A stretch of 64,000 nucleotides of DNA from MED-G116 sp038147495. GTDB lineage: Bacteria; Pseudomonadota; Alphaproteobacteria; Puniceispirillales; Puniceispirillaceae. Every line of letters starts with the position of its first letter. Position 1 is the stretch's first letter. The position numbers were made by a program, and so were the translations under genes. The stretch lies in NCBI GenBank assembly GCA_038147495.1, contig JAYQTT010000016.1, positions 186,001-250,000 of the forward strand. The letters run 5' to 3'. Below are positions 16,748 to 25,315 of this stretch, piece after piece. The notes beneath the pieces are model-generated. The model saw only the letters and a program-made list of their open reading frames with translations, was not told the DNA's origin and did not search any database.

Positions 16748-17179
16748 CTAGAGGGTGATTTTCATCATATCTGTCAGCATCCAGATCACTGCGATCGAGC
16801 CGCACATTTGCACAAGATACAATCCGACCGAGGCGCCATGCAGCATGCCAAATTGGCGTTTGGCCGCTGTATCGCCTGCCAGCACCCGGTCACGCATCGC
16901 ATTAATCCGAGGCGTGAGAACAAGCCAATTCACCAGAAAAAAGACAGCCGAAATGAGAGAGATCAGCCGTGCCTGATTATCAGGGGCCAAAAAGGCGGTC
17001 ACAGTGGCCGCTGTTGCAACAACAAACCCAAAGGCGAAAAGGCGGGGAAAGACATGCCGCAGAAACCGGCTTGCCATCTTCATATCAAGCGCCTTGAACG
17101 CCGTCGGCGAAATGACAATGACAAAGAACAGCATGAAGCCAAGCATCGCCGAATGGATTAACAGGGTTAGCATCAACAT
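16748..17179 (-). CDS. DUF4149/TMEM205-like integral membrane protein
   Basis: A 143-residue protein with four hydrophobic segments (about residues 2-25, 46-66, 72-90 and 118-138). It starts MLMLTLLIHSAMLGFMLFFV, and the VISPTAFKALD motif after the first helix resembles the family pattern of a Pro followed by Phe and an acidic residue. The RFLRHVFPRLFAFGF segment precedes helix two. The family has no established biochemical function. The gene appears monocistronic; the unnamed small frame downstream could belong to it. Confidence 0.6.
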   Translation of the reverse strand: MLMLTLLIHSAMLGFMLFFVIVISPTAFKALDMKMASRFLRHVFPRLFAFGFVVATAATVTAFLAPDNQARLISLISAVFFLVNWLVLTPRINAMRDRVLAGDTAAKRQFGMLHGASVGLYLVQMCGSIAVIWMLTDMMKITL

Positions 17180-17363
17180 GACCAGACTCCGGAAACCAAA
17201 TCATCCTGAACAGATATGGGAAACCCGGCCTTTGGGATAAAGGGCTTGAGGCAGCATGACGCAATAAAGACGCTAAAGGCGCGCCTGGCCGCCACCGATC
17301 TTTGACCGATAACCGAAATATGGCATGCTGGACCTAGATGTTTTGTTTTTATGGGTGTCTTTC

Positions 17364-17852
17364 ATGCGTGCATTGTGTCTTTGCCTTGGTCTGGTGATAT
17401 GGAGCGTGACGGCACAGGCCGCCTCACCGGATGACAAAGGCTTGCTATGTACCAATCAGACAGTCGCTGATGAGGGCGGGGCAAATATTGACCGGGTGAT
17501 CGCTGAAAAATTCTTTGCCGTCTGGTTTGAACAGGGCGCCGCCCTTCGGACCGTGTGGCGGCGGCAGAATGACACCATCGTGATCCACTCTGTAAGCGCT
17601 GGTAGCCGCTATAGAACCAATAGCCGTGCCATTGACTGGACCTCAAAGACTCTTGTTGACGGTCAGACCCGCGAAAACAACTACATTGTCGACCGGCAAT
17701 CACTGGCGCTGACTATTTCGAGCACCATTTCAGCGCTTGCCTATGAGTGCGAGCTGATTGAGACAAAACGCAGCTATGACGATGCGCTGGATGACACCCG
17801 CCAGACCCTGCAAGCCGCCTATGACAAGGAGCTTGCTACAAACAAGCTATAG
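17364..17852 (+). CDS. Hypothetical secreted/periplasmic protein
   Basis: I do not recognise the family. From the ATG at 17364 the 162-residue product has a clear signal peptide (MRALCLCLGLVIWSVTAQA, cleavage likely after AQA), then a mature domain with two Cys (in LLCTNQT and YECELI) that could form a disulfide. The middle (AVWFEQGAALRTVWRRQNDT) looks like beta-strands, and the C-terminal 30 residues look helical. An in-frame ATG 13 codons upstream is less likely because it would bury the signal peptide. It converges with the ligJ-like gene 18 bp away. Confidence 0.7.
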   Translation: MRALCLCLGLVIWSVTAQAASPDDKGLLCTNQTVADEGGANIDRVIAEKFFAVWFEQGAALRTVWRRQNDTIVIHSVSAGSRYRTNSRAIDWTSKTLVDGQTRENNYIVDRQSLALTISSTISALAYECELIETKRSYDDALDDTRQTLQAAYDKELATNKL

Positions 17853-17869
17853 AATTTGGGCAATACCCC

Positions 17870-18883
17870 TTACGCCACCTTCAGACGACTGAAAACCCGC
17901 AAGGCATTTTCGGCAAAGATTTGCCGCTTGGCTGCGGCGTCCACCCTGTCACTGGCATCAATATAAATCCTTGTATCGTCATAGTGATGTCCGGTGCGCG
18001 GATCAACGCCCCGTACCGCACCAATCATTTCAGAAGCAAAGAGAATATTCGCCGTTGGAATGACATCAAGCAGCAGATCGATACCCTGCTGATGATAGAC
18101 GCAGGTATCAAAGAAAATATTGCCAAACACGCGTTGATCCAGATCGGCAATTCCCATGTCTTGGGCAATGCCGCGAAACCGCCCCCAGTGATAGGGCACA
18201 GCACCGCCACCATGCGGAATGATGATTTTCAATGTCGGGAAATCTATGAACACATCCGAGAGCATCAGATGCACAAAGGCTGTGGTGTCTGCCCCCAGAT
18301 AATAGCTTGAGGTGGTGTCCATCGCGTGATGGCAGGCCCCTGAAACATGGATCATTGCAGGCACATCAAGTTCAACCAATTTTTCATAGAATGGATACCA
18401 GTAACGGTCGCCCAGACGCGCCTCGGACCAATACCCACCCGTGGGATCAGGATTGAGATTACAGCCGATAAAGCCCATTTTGGTGACGCATCGCTCAAGT
18501 TCGGCAATGCTCGCCGTAAGGTCGGTTCCCGGGCTTTGCGGCAATTGACAGACAGGAACGAAATTTTGCGGGAACAAATCACACACCCGGCGGATGAGGT
18601 TATTCTGTTGTTCCGTCCATACGCGCGACGTGCTGGCATTACCGATATGGTGTCCCATCCAGTTTGCCCGCGGCGAAAAAATGGTCAGATCAGTGCCGCG
18701 TTCCTGTTGCAATTTCAGCTGATTGCAGGCGATTGACTCGCGGATTTCATCGTCCGAGACGTCAATATCATCTGTCTCGAAAATATGATCGGGGTTTGTC
18801 TTTAATATATCCTTCTGGCGGTTGCGATACGCCTCAACCGCAGGCGGGGTGGTGGTGTAGTGCCCATGACAATCAATGATCAT
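17870..18883 (-). CDS. ligJ: 4-oxalomesaconate hydratase, LigJ type (amidohydrolase superfamily)
   Basis: A 337-residue amidohydrolase-fold protein that closely resembles LigJ, the enzyme that hydrates 4-oxalomesaconate to 4-carboxy-4-hydroxy-2-oxoadipate in the protocatechuate 4,5-cleavage and gallate pathways. It starts MIIDCHGHYTTTP with the metal-binding HxH. It continues through DLTIFSPRANWMGHHIGN, GFIGCNLNPDPTGGYW, VPAMIHVSGAC (metal His) and IIPHGGGAVPYHWGRF (second metal His). FASEMIGAVRGVDPRTGHHYDDT is also typical. A GGAGAGG ribosome site precedes the ATG. No other ring-cleavage genes are nearby, so it may serve a related hydratase or decarboxylase role. Confidence 0.8.
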   Translation of the reverse strand: MIIDCHGHYTTTPPAVEAYRNRQKDILKTNPDHIFETDDIDVSDDEIRESIACNQLKLQQERGTDLTIFSPRANWMGHHIGNASTSRVWTEQQNNLIRRVCDLFPQNFVPVCQLPQSPGTDLTASIAELERCVTKMGFIGCNLNPDPTGGYWSEARLGDRYWYPFYEKLVELDVPAMIHVSGACHHAMDTTSSYYLGADTTAFVHLMLSDVFIDFPTLKIIIPHGGGAVPYHWGRFRGIAQDMGIADLDQRVFGNIFFDTCVYHQQGIDLLLDVIPTANILFASEMIGAVRGVDPRTGHHYDDTRIYIDASDRVDAAAKRQIFAENALRVFSRLKVA

Positions 18884-18923
18884 ATCTGCCTCTCCAAATC
18901 GTCAAAACGGTTATACGCCGCGA

Positions 18924-20591
18924 TCACTCGCCATGGCTTTGCCGGGCTTTACCTTGGTATTTCTCCAACAACTCGGCATCGATTTCATCAGCCGTATTGA
19001 CGCCAAGAACGATCCCCTTGCGCCGCGATTTACCACGGCGGTCAATCAGTTGCTGGTCAGAAACAGTGGTGCGCTGTGACGGTCTGCGCGCCCAGCTAAA
19101 CAGCTTGTCATAACAGGCATCGCGTACCGCGGCATAAGCGGGGTCACGGCCAAGGTCAATCAGCTCATCAGGGTCGCTATCCAGATCAAAAAGCATCGGC
19201 GCAAAACCCCCTTCGGCATGAATGAATTTCCACCTTGCATCACGCATCATGAACAATCTGGCGTCCCGGGGCGCCACTCCAAGGCGCGCCGCCATCGGGG
19301 TGACCGAATAATCATATTCGCTGATCGTAAACTCGCGAGGTCCAGTGACCTTTGCATTCCGAAGCAAAGGCAACAGGGAATAGCCCTCAAGCATTTCCAT
19401 GCGGGGCATGCCGCCTGCCACTTCGACAAAAGTGGGCAACAGATCAATGCTCTCGACAAGCGCATCACAAACCGTACCGCGCGTTGCATCAGCAGCGGGT
19501 GAGGGATCATAGACAATCAGCGGAACTTTCACTGATGGCTCGTGAAACAGATCTTTTTCACCAAGCCAGTGATCGCCCATGTAATCTCCATGGTCGGAGG
19601 TAATGACAATCATCGTTTCATCAAGCTGCCCACTCGCTTCCAGATGTTTAAATAGCACACCCATCTGGTCATCGATCTGCTTGATCAGCCCCATATAGGC
19701 GCCAAGCGCGGCTTCACGCACATCGTCACGCCGAAAGGCCTGACCAATGGCATTGTCGGTAAAGGCCGCATAAATCGGATGCGGGTTTTCAAGTTCACGC
19801 GCATCACGCACAACCGGCTTGTGGCTGTCCGGCCCATACATGTCATGATAGGGGGCAGGAACAATATACGGCCAATGCGGCTTGATATAAGACAGATGAC
19901 ACATCCACGGGCGTTCACGGCCGGGCGCATCCTGTTCAAGGAACTTGATCATCTGCCGGGTCAACCACGGTGTTTCCGAATCCTCCTCACGAATATTGGC
20001 CGGACGGCGGGCATTTTCGTAAAGCCAGCCAGAGGCAATGTTCCCCTCATTGTCGATGCCGGCATTGGCATAATCATGCCACGGATTGTCAGCGTCATAT
20101 CCTTCAGCGCGTAAATACGCGTTATAAGGTGATTCCTGATCGTCATATGCGCCGTCCGGACCGAAAGCCCATAACCCATCATCGCGGATGATGGGATCAA
20201 AGCCGCATTCAGACAATCTGGCACCGATAATACTGTCGGGCGCAAGACCAAGCCGTCGCATACCCTCTGCATCCGCGCGCATATGGGTTTTACCCAAAAG
20301 CAGCGCATCCATGCCAAGCTGGCGCAAATGATCGCCCATCGTCCATTCGCCAACCTTCAACGGTACGCCGTTCCAGCTTGCCCCATGTGAGCTGACATAA
20401 CGGCCAGTATAGCTACTCATCCGTGACGCCCCACACACCGGCGATTGCACATAGCATTGGGTGAACCTCACCCCCTTGCTGGCAAGCCAGTCAATATGGG
20501 GTGTATGCAGATGCGGATGTCCGGCACAGCTCAGATAATCAAACCGAAGCTGATCAAACATGATGAAAAGAATGTTCTTTGGCTCTGCCAT
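18924..20591 (-). CDS. Sulfatase-family hydrolase (arylsulfatase / phosphonate monoester hydrolase-like)
   Basis: A 555-residue member of the alkaline phosphatase superfamily. The N-terminal NILFIMFDQLRFDYLSCAG holds the metal-binding Asp. SPVCGASRMSSYTGRY is the CxxxR signature, whose Cys is matured to formylglycine and acts as nucleophile. VITSDHGDYMGDHWLGEKDLF provides the second metal Asp-His pair and the catalytic His/Lys. FMMRDARWKFIH and the DLDSDPDELIDLG tail are typical of sulfatases. The size and these segments fit sulfatases and phosphonate monoester hydrolases equally; the substrate is uncertain. No signal peptide is visible, so it is probably cytoplasmic. It lies 40 bp downstream of the ligJ-like gene on the same strand and may be cotranscribed. 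Confidence 0.85.
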   Translation of the reverse strand: MAEPKNILFIMFDQLRFDYLSCAGHPHLHTPHIDWLASKGVRFTQCYVQSPVCGASRMSSYTGRYVSSHGASWNGVPLKVGEWTMGDHLRQLGMDALLLGKTHMRADAEGMRRLGLAPDSIIGARLSECGFDPIIRDDGLWAFGPDGAYDDQESPYNAYLRAEGYDADNPWHDYANAGIDNEGNIASGWLYENARRPANIREEDSETPWLTRQMIKFLEQDAPGRERPWMCHLSYIKPHWPYIVPAPYHDMYGPDSHKPVVRDARELENPHPIYAAFTDNAIGQAFRRDDVREAALGAYMGLIKQIDDQMGVLFKHLEASGQLDETMIVITSDHGDYMGDHWLGEKDLFHEPSVKVPLIVYDPSPAADATRGTVCDALVESIDLLPTFVEVAGGMPRMEMLEGYSLLPLLRNAKVTGPREFTISEYDYSVTPMAARLGVAPRDARLFMMRDARWKFIHAEGGFAPMLFDLDSDPDELIDLGRDPAYAAVRDACYDKLFSWARRPSQRTTVSDQQLIDRRGKSRRKGIVLGVNTADEIDAELLEKYQGKARQSHGE

Positions 20592-20782
20592 GCTGATACA
20601 GCCTTTATGCTTGAACGCGGATGCTTTATTTGCCGGTCACCTGTCTCTTTATCTGGCGTCATGTTGGCGACAAAGGGCAGATAAGCGTCGTCAAACAGAA
20701 TAGATCCGTAAATCGGAAAACGACAACCTCATAACGCCAGCGGCCATATCAACACCCCTGTCCGTCACTGGCTGGCGCCATG

Positions 20783-21969
20783 CTAACTTTGCTGGCGGGC
20801 GTTGAGATCGCCAAGCTGCGCTTTGAGATCGTCTTGCGACAGACCTGCCGCAAGCGCCTCCAGAACAAATTGCGCCTGCGTTTTAGGCGCCAAACCATCG
20901 ACAGGCGGATCACGGTCGAGATTGGTCGGGAAAGAATATCCCTCGGCGCTGGCATGAACGGCATTGCGGATTTCAAGCTCGGTCAGGCTGTTGCCGCGCA
21001 TCGCCTGTTGCAGGACCGGATACAGCGCCAAGCACATCTCATACCGGTTAACACTTTCCATCGCCCTGCCAAATGCAGAGGAAACCTGCAATAGATTTGC
21101 CATTCTGTAGATATCGCTGGACACATTATTGCCTGCCGCATGCATCACTGCCGGATTGAAAAACACAACATCACCCTTTTCCAAGGGCAGCTGGACAAAA
21201 TGATCGGCAAAATGCTGTTGAAACTGATCGCGGCCAAACGCCAGATAGCCTTCCTTGAAATGCTGCGAGAACGGCAATAATTGCGTTGGCCCACTTTCCA
21301 GCGGCATATCGCAATGCGCAACCGCGCCTTGCAACGTCAAAAACGGTGACATTGCATGCACATGCGCTGGAAAATCCAGCGTCTGTTCGGGTCGCATGAA
21401 ACCAAGATGATAGTCACGGTGTGGCTTTTGTGCCGCCCCTCCCGGGTTTACGCGATTGACCTGTGCGGTCATTTGATACCCCCGCCCCAACCATGCCTCG
21501 GCACCCATGGCAATCGCGTCACTGGCGTAATATCGGGCAAAATTATCCGCGTCGAACAGGCAATGTTTTTCAAGCGCGTTCCAGATCCGGTCATTCGCCC
21601 CGGCCTTGGCAAAATGATCACCGCCACCACCGCTGCCAGCCTTTTCCTGATCAATCAGCGTGGAGAAAATCTTTGTCGCCCGATCAACCACATCAAGGTC
21701 GTGCATGGCATTCTTGATGATTATGATCCCCGCACCATTGGCAAAAACATTGGTCCATTCGGCAAGTAACGCGCGGCGCCGGGCAGGTTCAGGCGCGACT
21801 GTGCGAACGTAATCGCCGTCATAGACCGGGATGTTTTTTGAATATCAGTTGCCTGCGGCACTTCATCAGCAGATGTCTTGCGCGCCAGCTGTTGCACGAA
21901 AATATCAAATTCGCCACTTGTTTGATCAAACCATATATCGCTGTCAGCCTGTCTTTGCGGTGTGCTCAT
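20783..21969 (-). pseudogene. PhyH-family Fe/2OG dioxygenase, interrupted by a one-base frameshift
   Basis: The gene starts at the ATG at 21969 (MSTPQRQADSDIWFDQTSGE) and reads to about residue 45. There the frame is lost at a run of six A residues on the minus strand (21834-21839). In the next frame the protein continues without a break as NIPVYDGDYVRTVAPEPARR, then ANGAGIIIIKNAMHDLD, to the stop at 20783. The two parts join into one protein of about 395 residues. One extra A in the run would restore it. The C-terminal part has the iron motif HRDYH in AQKPHRDYHLGF and a distal HAAGNN His. It is divergent from the LacI-type regulator, which may control it. This is either a recent mutation or a homopolymer sequencing error. 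Confidence 0.8.
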
Positions 21970-22031
21970 GCCCTGCTCCCATGATGAAGTTTGCCCCTAT
22001 AGATTATCAGCTCATAAACAGGTTTTTGTTG

Positions 22032-22053
22032 AAAAACACCTCAAAAACACCTC
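22032..22053. repeat. Two 11-bp tandem repeats before the LacI-type regulator
   Basis: AAAAACACCTC occurs twice back to back (22032-22042 and 22043-22053), one helical turn apart, directly before the regulator start at 22064 and in the divergent promoter space to the PhyH gene. It is flanked by TTGAA (22029) and TTCAA (22059). It could be an operator array for autoregulation. Confidence 0.45.
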
Positions 22054-22063
22054 AAATATTCAA

Positions 22064-23098
22064 ATGACGCATCGCTTTCCCCTTAAAGAAATCGCCTTTC
22101 AGGCCGGGCTGAGTCTGGCGACAGTTGACCGGGCAATTCATCGGCGAAACCATGTCAGGCAATCGACGATTGACCGTGTGGAATCTGCAATCCGAGACCT
22201 TGAACGCCAATATGCCGATGTTGCGGCAACCGGTCGCCGCTTCACAATCGACATCATCGTTCAGGCGCCAAAAAGATTTACTTCGGCCATTCAGGGCGCC
22301 TTTGAGGCAGAGTTCCCGGCAATGCGACCGGCATCATTCGGCGCACGCTTTCATTTTGCCCAGACCATGAGTGATGGTGATATCCAACGTATCATTGGCG
22401 CCATCCAGCGCCGCAGAAGTCATGGTGTTCTGATCAAGCTGCCAAACACCGAAAGAACCAATGCGCTGGCCGCACAATTGATGCGCATGCGGATTCCGGT
22501 TGTCACCTATGTCACCGATATCCAGCCGGAAAACAGGTTTGCCTATGTTGGCATGGACAATCGCCGCGCCGGTGCGACCGCCGCGTTTCTTCTTGGCAAA
22601 ATGCTGGCCGACCGGTCAAAGGGGGTCTTGCTGACACTTTCAAGCAGCCTGTTTGAAGGTGAGGAACAGCGAGAGATCGGGTTTCGTGAGACCATTGCCA
22701 CCTTTTTTCCTGATGTTTCAGCGGTGACAATTTCCGAAGGTATGGGCATCCACCGAAACACCTATGAATTGACTTATGACGCACTGCAACGCCACACCAT
22801 GATTGAGAGCGTCTACTCAATTGGCGGTGCCAACCGGGCGATCCTCTCGGCTTTTGAAGACATGAAACGGCAATGCCGGGTCTTTGCGGCACATGATCTG
22901 GACAGGACCAATGTCGAATTGCTTCGCCAGCACAAGATTGATTTTGCCCTGCATCATGATTTTCGGCAGGATGCGCGAACCATTTGCCAGATGTTTCTGG
23001 CGTTTCATCGCATTGTTCTTGATGTAACCCCGCCGCAATCACCGCTTGGCATCGCTACACCATTGAACATCACAGAGCTATATAGCGGCGAGCATTGA
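22064..23098 (+). CDS. LacI-family transcriptional regulator
   Basis: A 344-residue regulator with an N-terminal LacI helix-turn-helix: LKEIAFQAGLSLATVDRAIH is the recognition region, and the VRQSTIDRVESAIRDL hinge-side helix follows. The rest is a periplasmic-binding-like effector domain (VTYVTDIQPENRFAYVGMDN, then RRAGATAAFLLGKML). The LacI-type start at 22064 is preferred to an upstream frame from 21962, which would add 34 residues that do not fit the family. No strong ribosome site is visible. It is divergent from the frameshifted PhyH gene, its likely target. The effector is probably a sugar-like small molecule, but that cannot be read from the sequence. Confidence 0.85.
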   Translation: MTHRFPLKEIAFQAGLSLATVDRAIHRRNHVRQSTIDRVESAIRDLERQYADVAATGRRFTIDIIVQAPKRFTSAIQGAFEAEFPAMRPASFGARFHFAQTMSDGDIQRIIGAIQRRRSHGVLIKLPNTERTNALAAQLMRMRIPVVTYVTDIQPENRFAYVGMDNRRAGATAAFLLGKMLADRSKGVLLTLSSSLFEGEEQREIGFRETIATFFPDVSAVTISEGMGIHRNTYELTYDALQRHTMIESVYSIGGANRAILSAFEDMKRQCRVFAAHDLDRTNVELLRQHKIDFALHHDFRQDARTICQMFLAFHRIVLDVTPPQSPLGIATPLNITELYSGEH

Positions 23099-23108
23099 CA
23101 AGACCGCA

Positions 23109-24746
23109 TCAAAGCTGATCAATCCGCGCCTTGAGATTGGCGGCAAGCGGCGAGTCTGCGGGAAGCCGCTCCAGCAATAATTGCCAGTTCTGCCGCGCCG
23201 CTTCGGGATCACCCGACAATCTGGCAAAATGCCCCTTGAAGAAAAGCAACTCCAGCCCGTCAGGGGCCAGCGCCTCAAGGCGCGCAAGCAGCCGAGGCGC
23301 AGAATCCAGAAACTGCGCGCCAAGGTTGGAGGTGACCATCACCTCCAGCGCCATGGTCTGCTGGCGCGCGTCATCCGGAACCGCATCGGCGGCCCCGATC
23401 ATTGCTCTGACCATATCTTCCTGCCGACCAAGCACATCATAGGCCCGGGCAAGACGTAGCCACCCATTCAGATCATCGGTGTTCTCGGCAAGGCGCGCGG
23501 CAAGCGTGGCAACCATACCCTCAATCATCTCGGCGCGTTCTTCATCGCTCATGCCAGCAGCCATGTCCAACATGCCCTGATCGGGCGAGGGTGCCACATC
23601 GGGCACCGGTAAACCGCCTTTCTCAGCAGCATCGATGATGTTCTGGCCAAGGGTTGCCATCCACGGTGCATCCGGCCGAGACTGACTGTGCAAGCGTTGC
23701 CAAAGCGCCACCGCGTCTGCAAAGTTTTCATCCTGATAGGCGGCAAGACCGGCCATATAAAGGGCGCGCGGCTCATTTGGATTGACCGCCAGCACCTCGT
23801 CAATCAGATTGCGCGCAGGAATGGTGATCTGACCATCAGCGGCGCGGCTCAACGCCTCCGCCAGCATTGCCTTGATACTGGGGTCGCCCGCCGTCAAATC
23901 AAGCGCGGTACGAAGAGCGTCTAATTCAGTGTCATTGTCACCGGCGGCGGCGGCGGCCATGGCAAGCCGCAACCATCCTTCAACCTTGTCCGGTGCCTTG
24001 TCGACAGTTTGCCTTGCCTCTGTCAATGCCTTCGCCAGCACCTCCGAACGGCTTTCCTGTGCCGTTGCCGCCGCGGCGATTTCGGCTTGCCGACCGGCAA
24101 GGGGCTGGTCAGCCAGATCAGCGCGGCCAAGCATGAGATAGAGACCAAGGCTGGCAGCAAACCCAAACACAACAACAATGATGATCGGGCCGCGCGGTAT
24201 ATTTGATGCCTTCGGCGTCTGGCCTGCCACACGAACATCGCCATCCAAATGGCCATCCAAATCGCGAGCTGACTGCGCCTTGGCTGTATCCGCTGATGTT
24301 GGCGCATCTGGTCGGCGGTTACGGCGGATTGCAACGACAAGCAATATCCCGCCAAGAACCACCCCGACAGGGGCAAACCACAATATATAGGTGCCGGTTG
24401 AAACAGGCGGGCGAAGCAAAACATAATCGCCATATTTGCTCTGCAAGGACGCCAGAATTTCAGCATCGCTGGCACCGGCAACAAGCTGGGCCCTGACCTC
24501 GCGGCGAAGGTCCTGTGCCAGTTCGGCATCTGAATCATCAATCGACTGATTCTGGCAGACCAAACAACGCAGCTGTTTTGACAACGCCCGGGCACGGCTT
24601 TCAAGGCCCGGATCGTCAAGCATCTCTTCTGCCGTGATCGCCGATGCGGACCCCGCCAGAACAAAAAGCTGCATGATCAGGCCAAGCAACAGAGCGAGCC
24701 CAATCACGCGCCTGTTCAAAGAATCTGATGCGGTCCGCAAGGTCAT
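23109..24746 (-). CDS. ccmH: Cytochrome c maturation protein CcmH fused to CcmI (TPR)
   Basis: Part of the System I haem-lyase complex that attaches haem to apocytochrome c in the periplasm. The 545-residue protein starts with a signal or anchor segment (about residues 14-36), then the CcmH domain with the redox motif LRCLVCQNQSI and a membrane segment near 120-140. It continues into a long Ala-rich helical region with TPR repeats, the CcmI-like apocytochrome chaperone part. Many bacteria keep CcmH and CcmI separate; a fusion also occurs in E. coli CcmH. The start overlaps the ccmG stop (ATGA), and it is the last gene of ccmF-ccmG-ccmH. Confidence 0.9.
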   Translation of the reverse strand: MTLRTASDSLNRRVIGLALLLGLIMQLFVLAGSASAITAEEMLDDPGLESRARALSKQLRCLVCQNQSIDDSDAELAQDLRREVRAQLVAGASDAEILASLQSKYGDYVLLRPPVSTGTYILWFAPVGVVLGGILLVVAIRRNRRPDAPTSADTAKAQSARDLDGHLDGDVRVAGQTPKASNIPRGPIIIVVVFGFAASLGLYLMLGRADLADQPLAGRQAEIAAAATAQESRSEVLAKALTEARQTVDKAPDKVEGWLRLAMAAAAAGDNDTELDALRTALDLTAGDPSIKAMLAEALSRAADGQITIPARNLIDEVLAVNPNEPRALYMAGLAAYQDENFADAVALWQRLHSQSRPDAPWMATLGQNIIDAAEKGGLPVPDVAPSPDQGMLDMAAGMSDEERAEMIEGMVATLAARLAENTDDLNGWLRLARAYDVLGRQEDMVRAMIGAADAVPDDARQQTMALEVMVTSNLGAQFLDSAPRLLARLEALAPDGLELLFFKGHFARLSGDPEAARQNWQLLLERLPADSPLAANLKARIDQL

Positions 24747-25315
24747 TTTGCCGATTCCAGAGCAGGCAGCAATTTTGTCTCAAGAACCCGCCTGTCAATT
24801 GGGCCAGCATGGCGTACCAAAACCGTTCCGTCAGCGGCAATCACATAGCTTTCCGGCACCCCATACACACCCCATGCGAAGCCAAGCTGACCATCCCGGT
24901 CAACGCCAATCGCGGCAAATGGATTGCCATATTGATCGAGAAAGGCCGATGTATCGGCCGGTTTGTCCTTATAGGCGATGCCAATGACCGGAACGCGCTC
25001 GGCCAATAAAGCAAGAGCCGGTGCCTCGGCGCGGCAGGGTGCACACCAGCTGGCAAAGAAATTGACCAGAACGGGTTGTCCGGCAAAGCCCGCAAGATCA
25101 AGCGATTGCCCAACATCATCAAGCAATGGCACCGGTGTTGCCGGTACCTTCTTGCCAATAAGGACAGATGGCAGCTGGCCTGTGTTACGCGTTCCCGAAA
25201 GCGTGGAGAACAGAGCCACCGAAGCAAAGCCTGCCAGAATCAGGAAGCCGATCAATGGCAGTAGAAACGAGAGCCGTAGGCGCGACTTTGTCGGTGTGGG
25301 GCGGGCTGGTTTCAT
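24743..25315 (-). CDS. ccmG: Thiol:disulfide oxidoreductase CcmG/DsbE
   Basis: Membrane-anchored periplasmic thioredoxin-like protein that reduces the haem-binding cysteines of apocytochrome c or CcmH. The ATG at 25315 overlaps the ccmF stop (ATGA); the frame stays open upstream but inside ccmF. 190 residues: a basic N-terminus, one membrane segment (LLPLIGFLILAGFASVALF), then the thioredoxin fold with NFFASWCAPCRAEAPAL holding the WCxxC active site. GIAYKDKPADTSAFL and GVYGVPESYVIAADG are typical of CcmG; the cis-Pro is in VPES. Confidence 0.94.
   Translation of the reverse strand: MKPARPTPTKSRLRLSFLLPLIGFLILAGFASVALFSTLSGTRNTGQLPSVLIGKKVPATPVPLLDDVGQSLDLAGFAGQPVLVNFFASWCAPCRAEAPALALLAERVPVIGIAYKDKPADTSAFLDQYGNPFAAIGVDRDGQLGFAWGVYGVPESYVIAADGTVLVRHAGPIDRRVLETKLLPALESAK

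Noticed and set aside
21834..21839. Programmed -1 frameshift in the PhyH gene
   Set aside because: The run is not in the phase of a classical slippery heptamer (zero-frame codons are CAA AAA ACA), so a mutation or homopolymer error is more likely.
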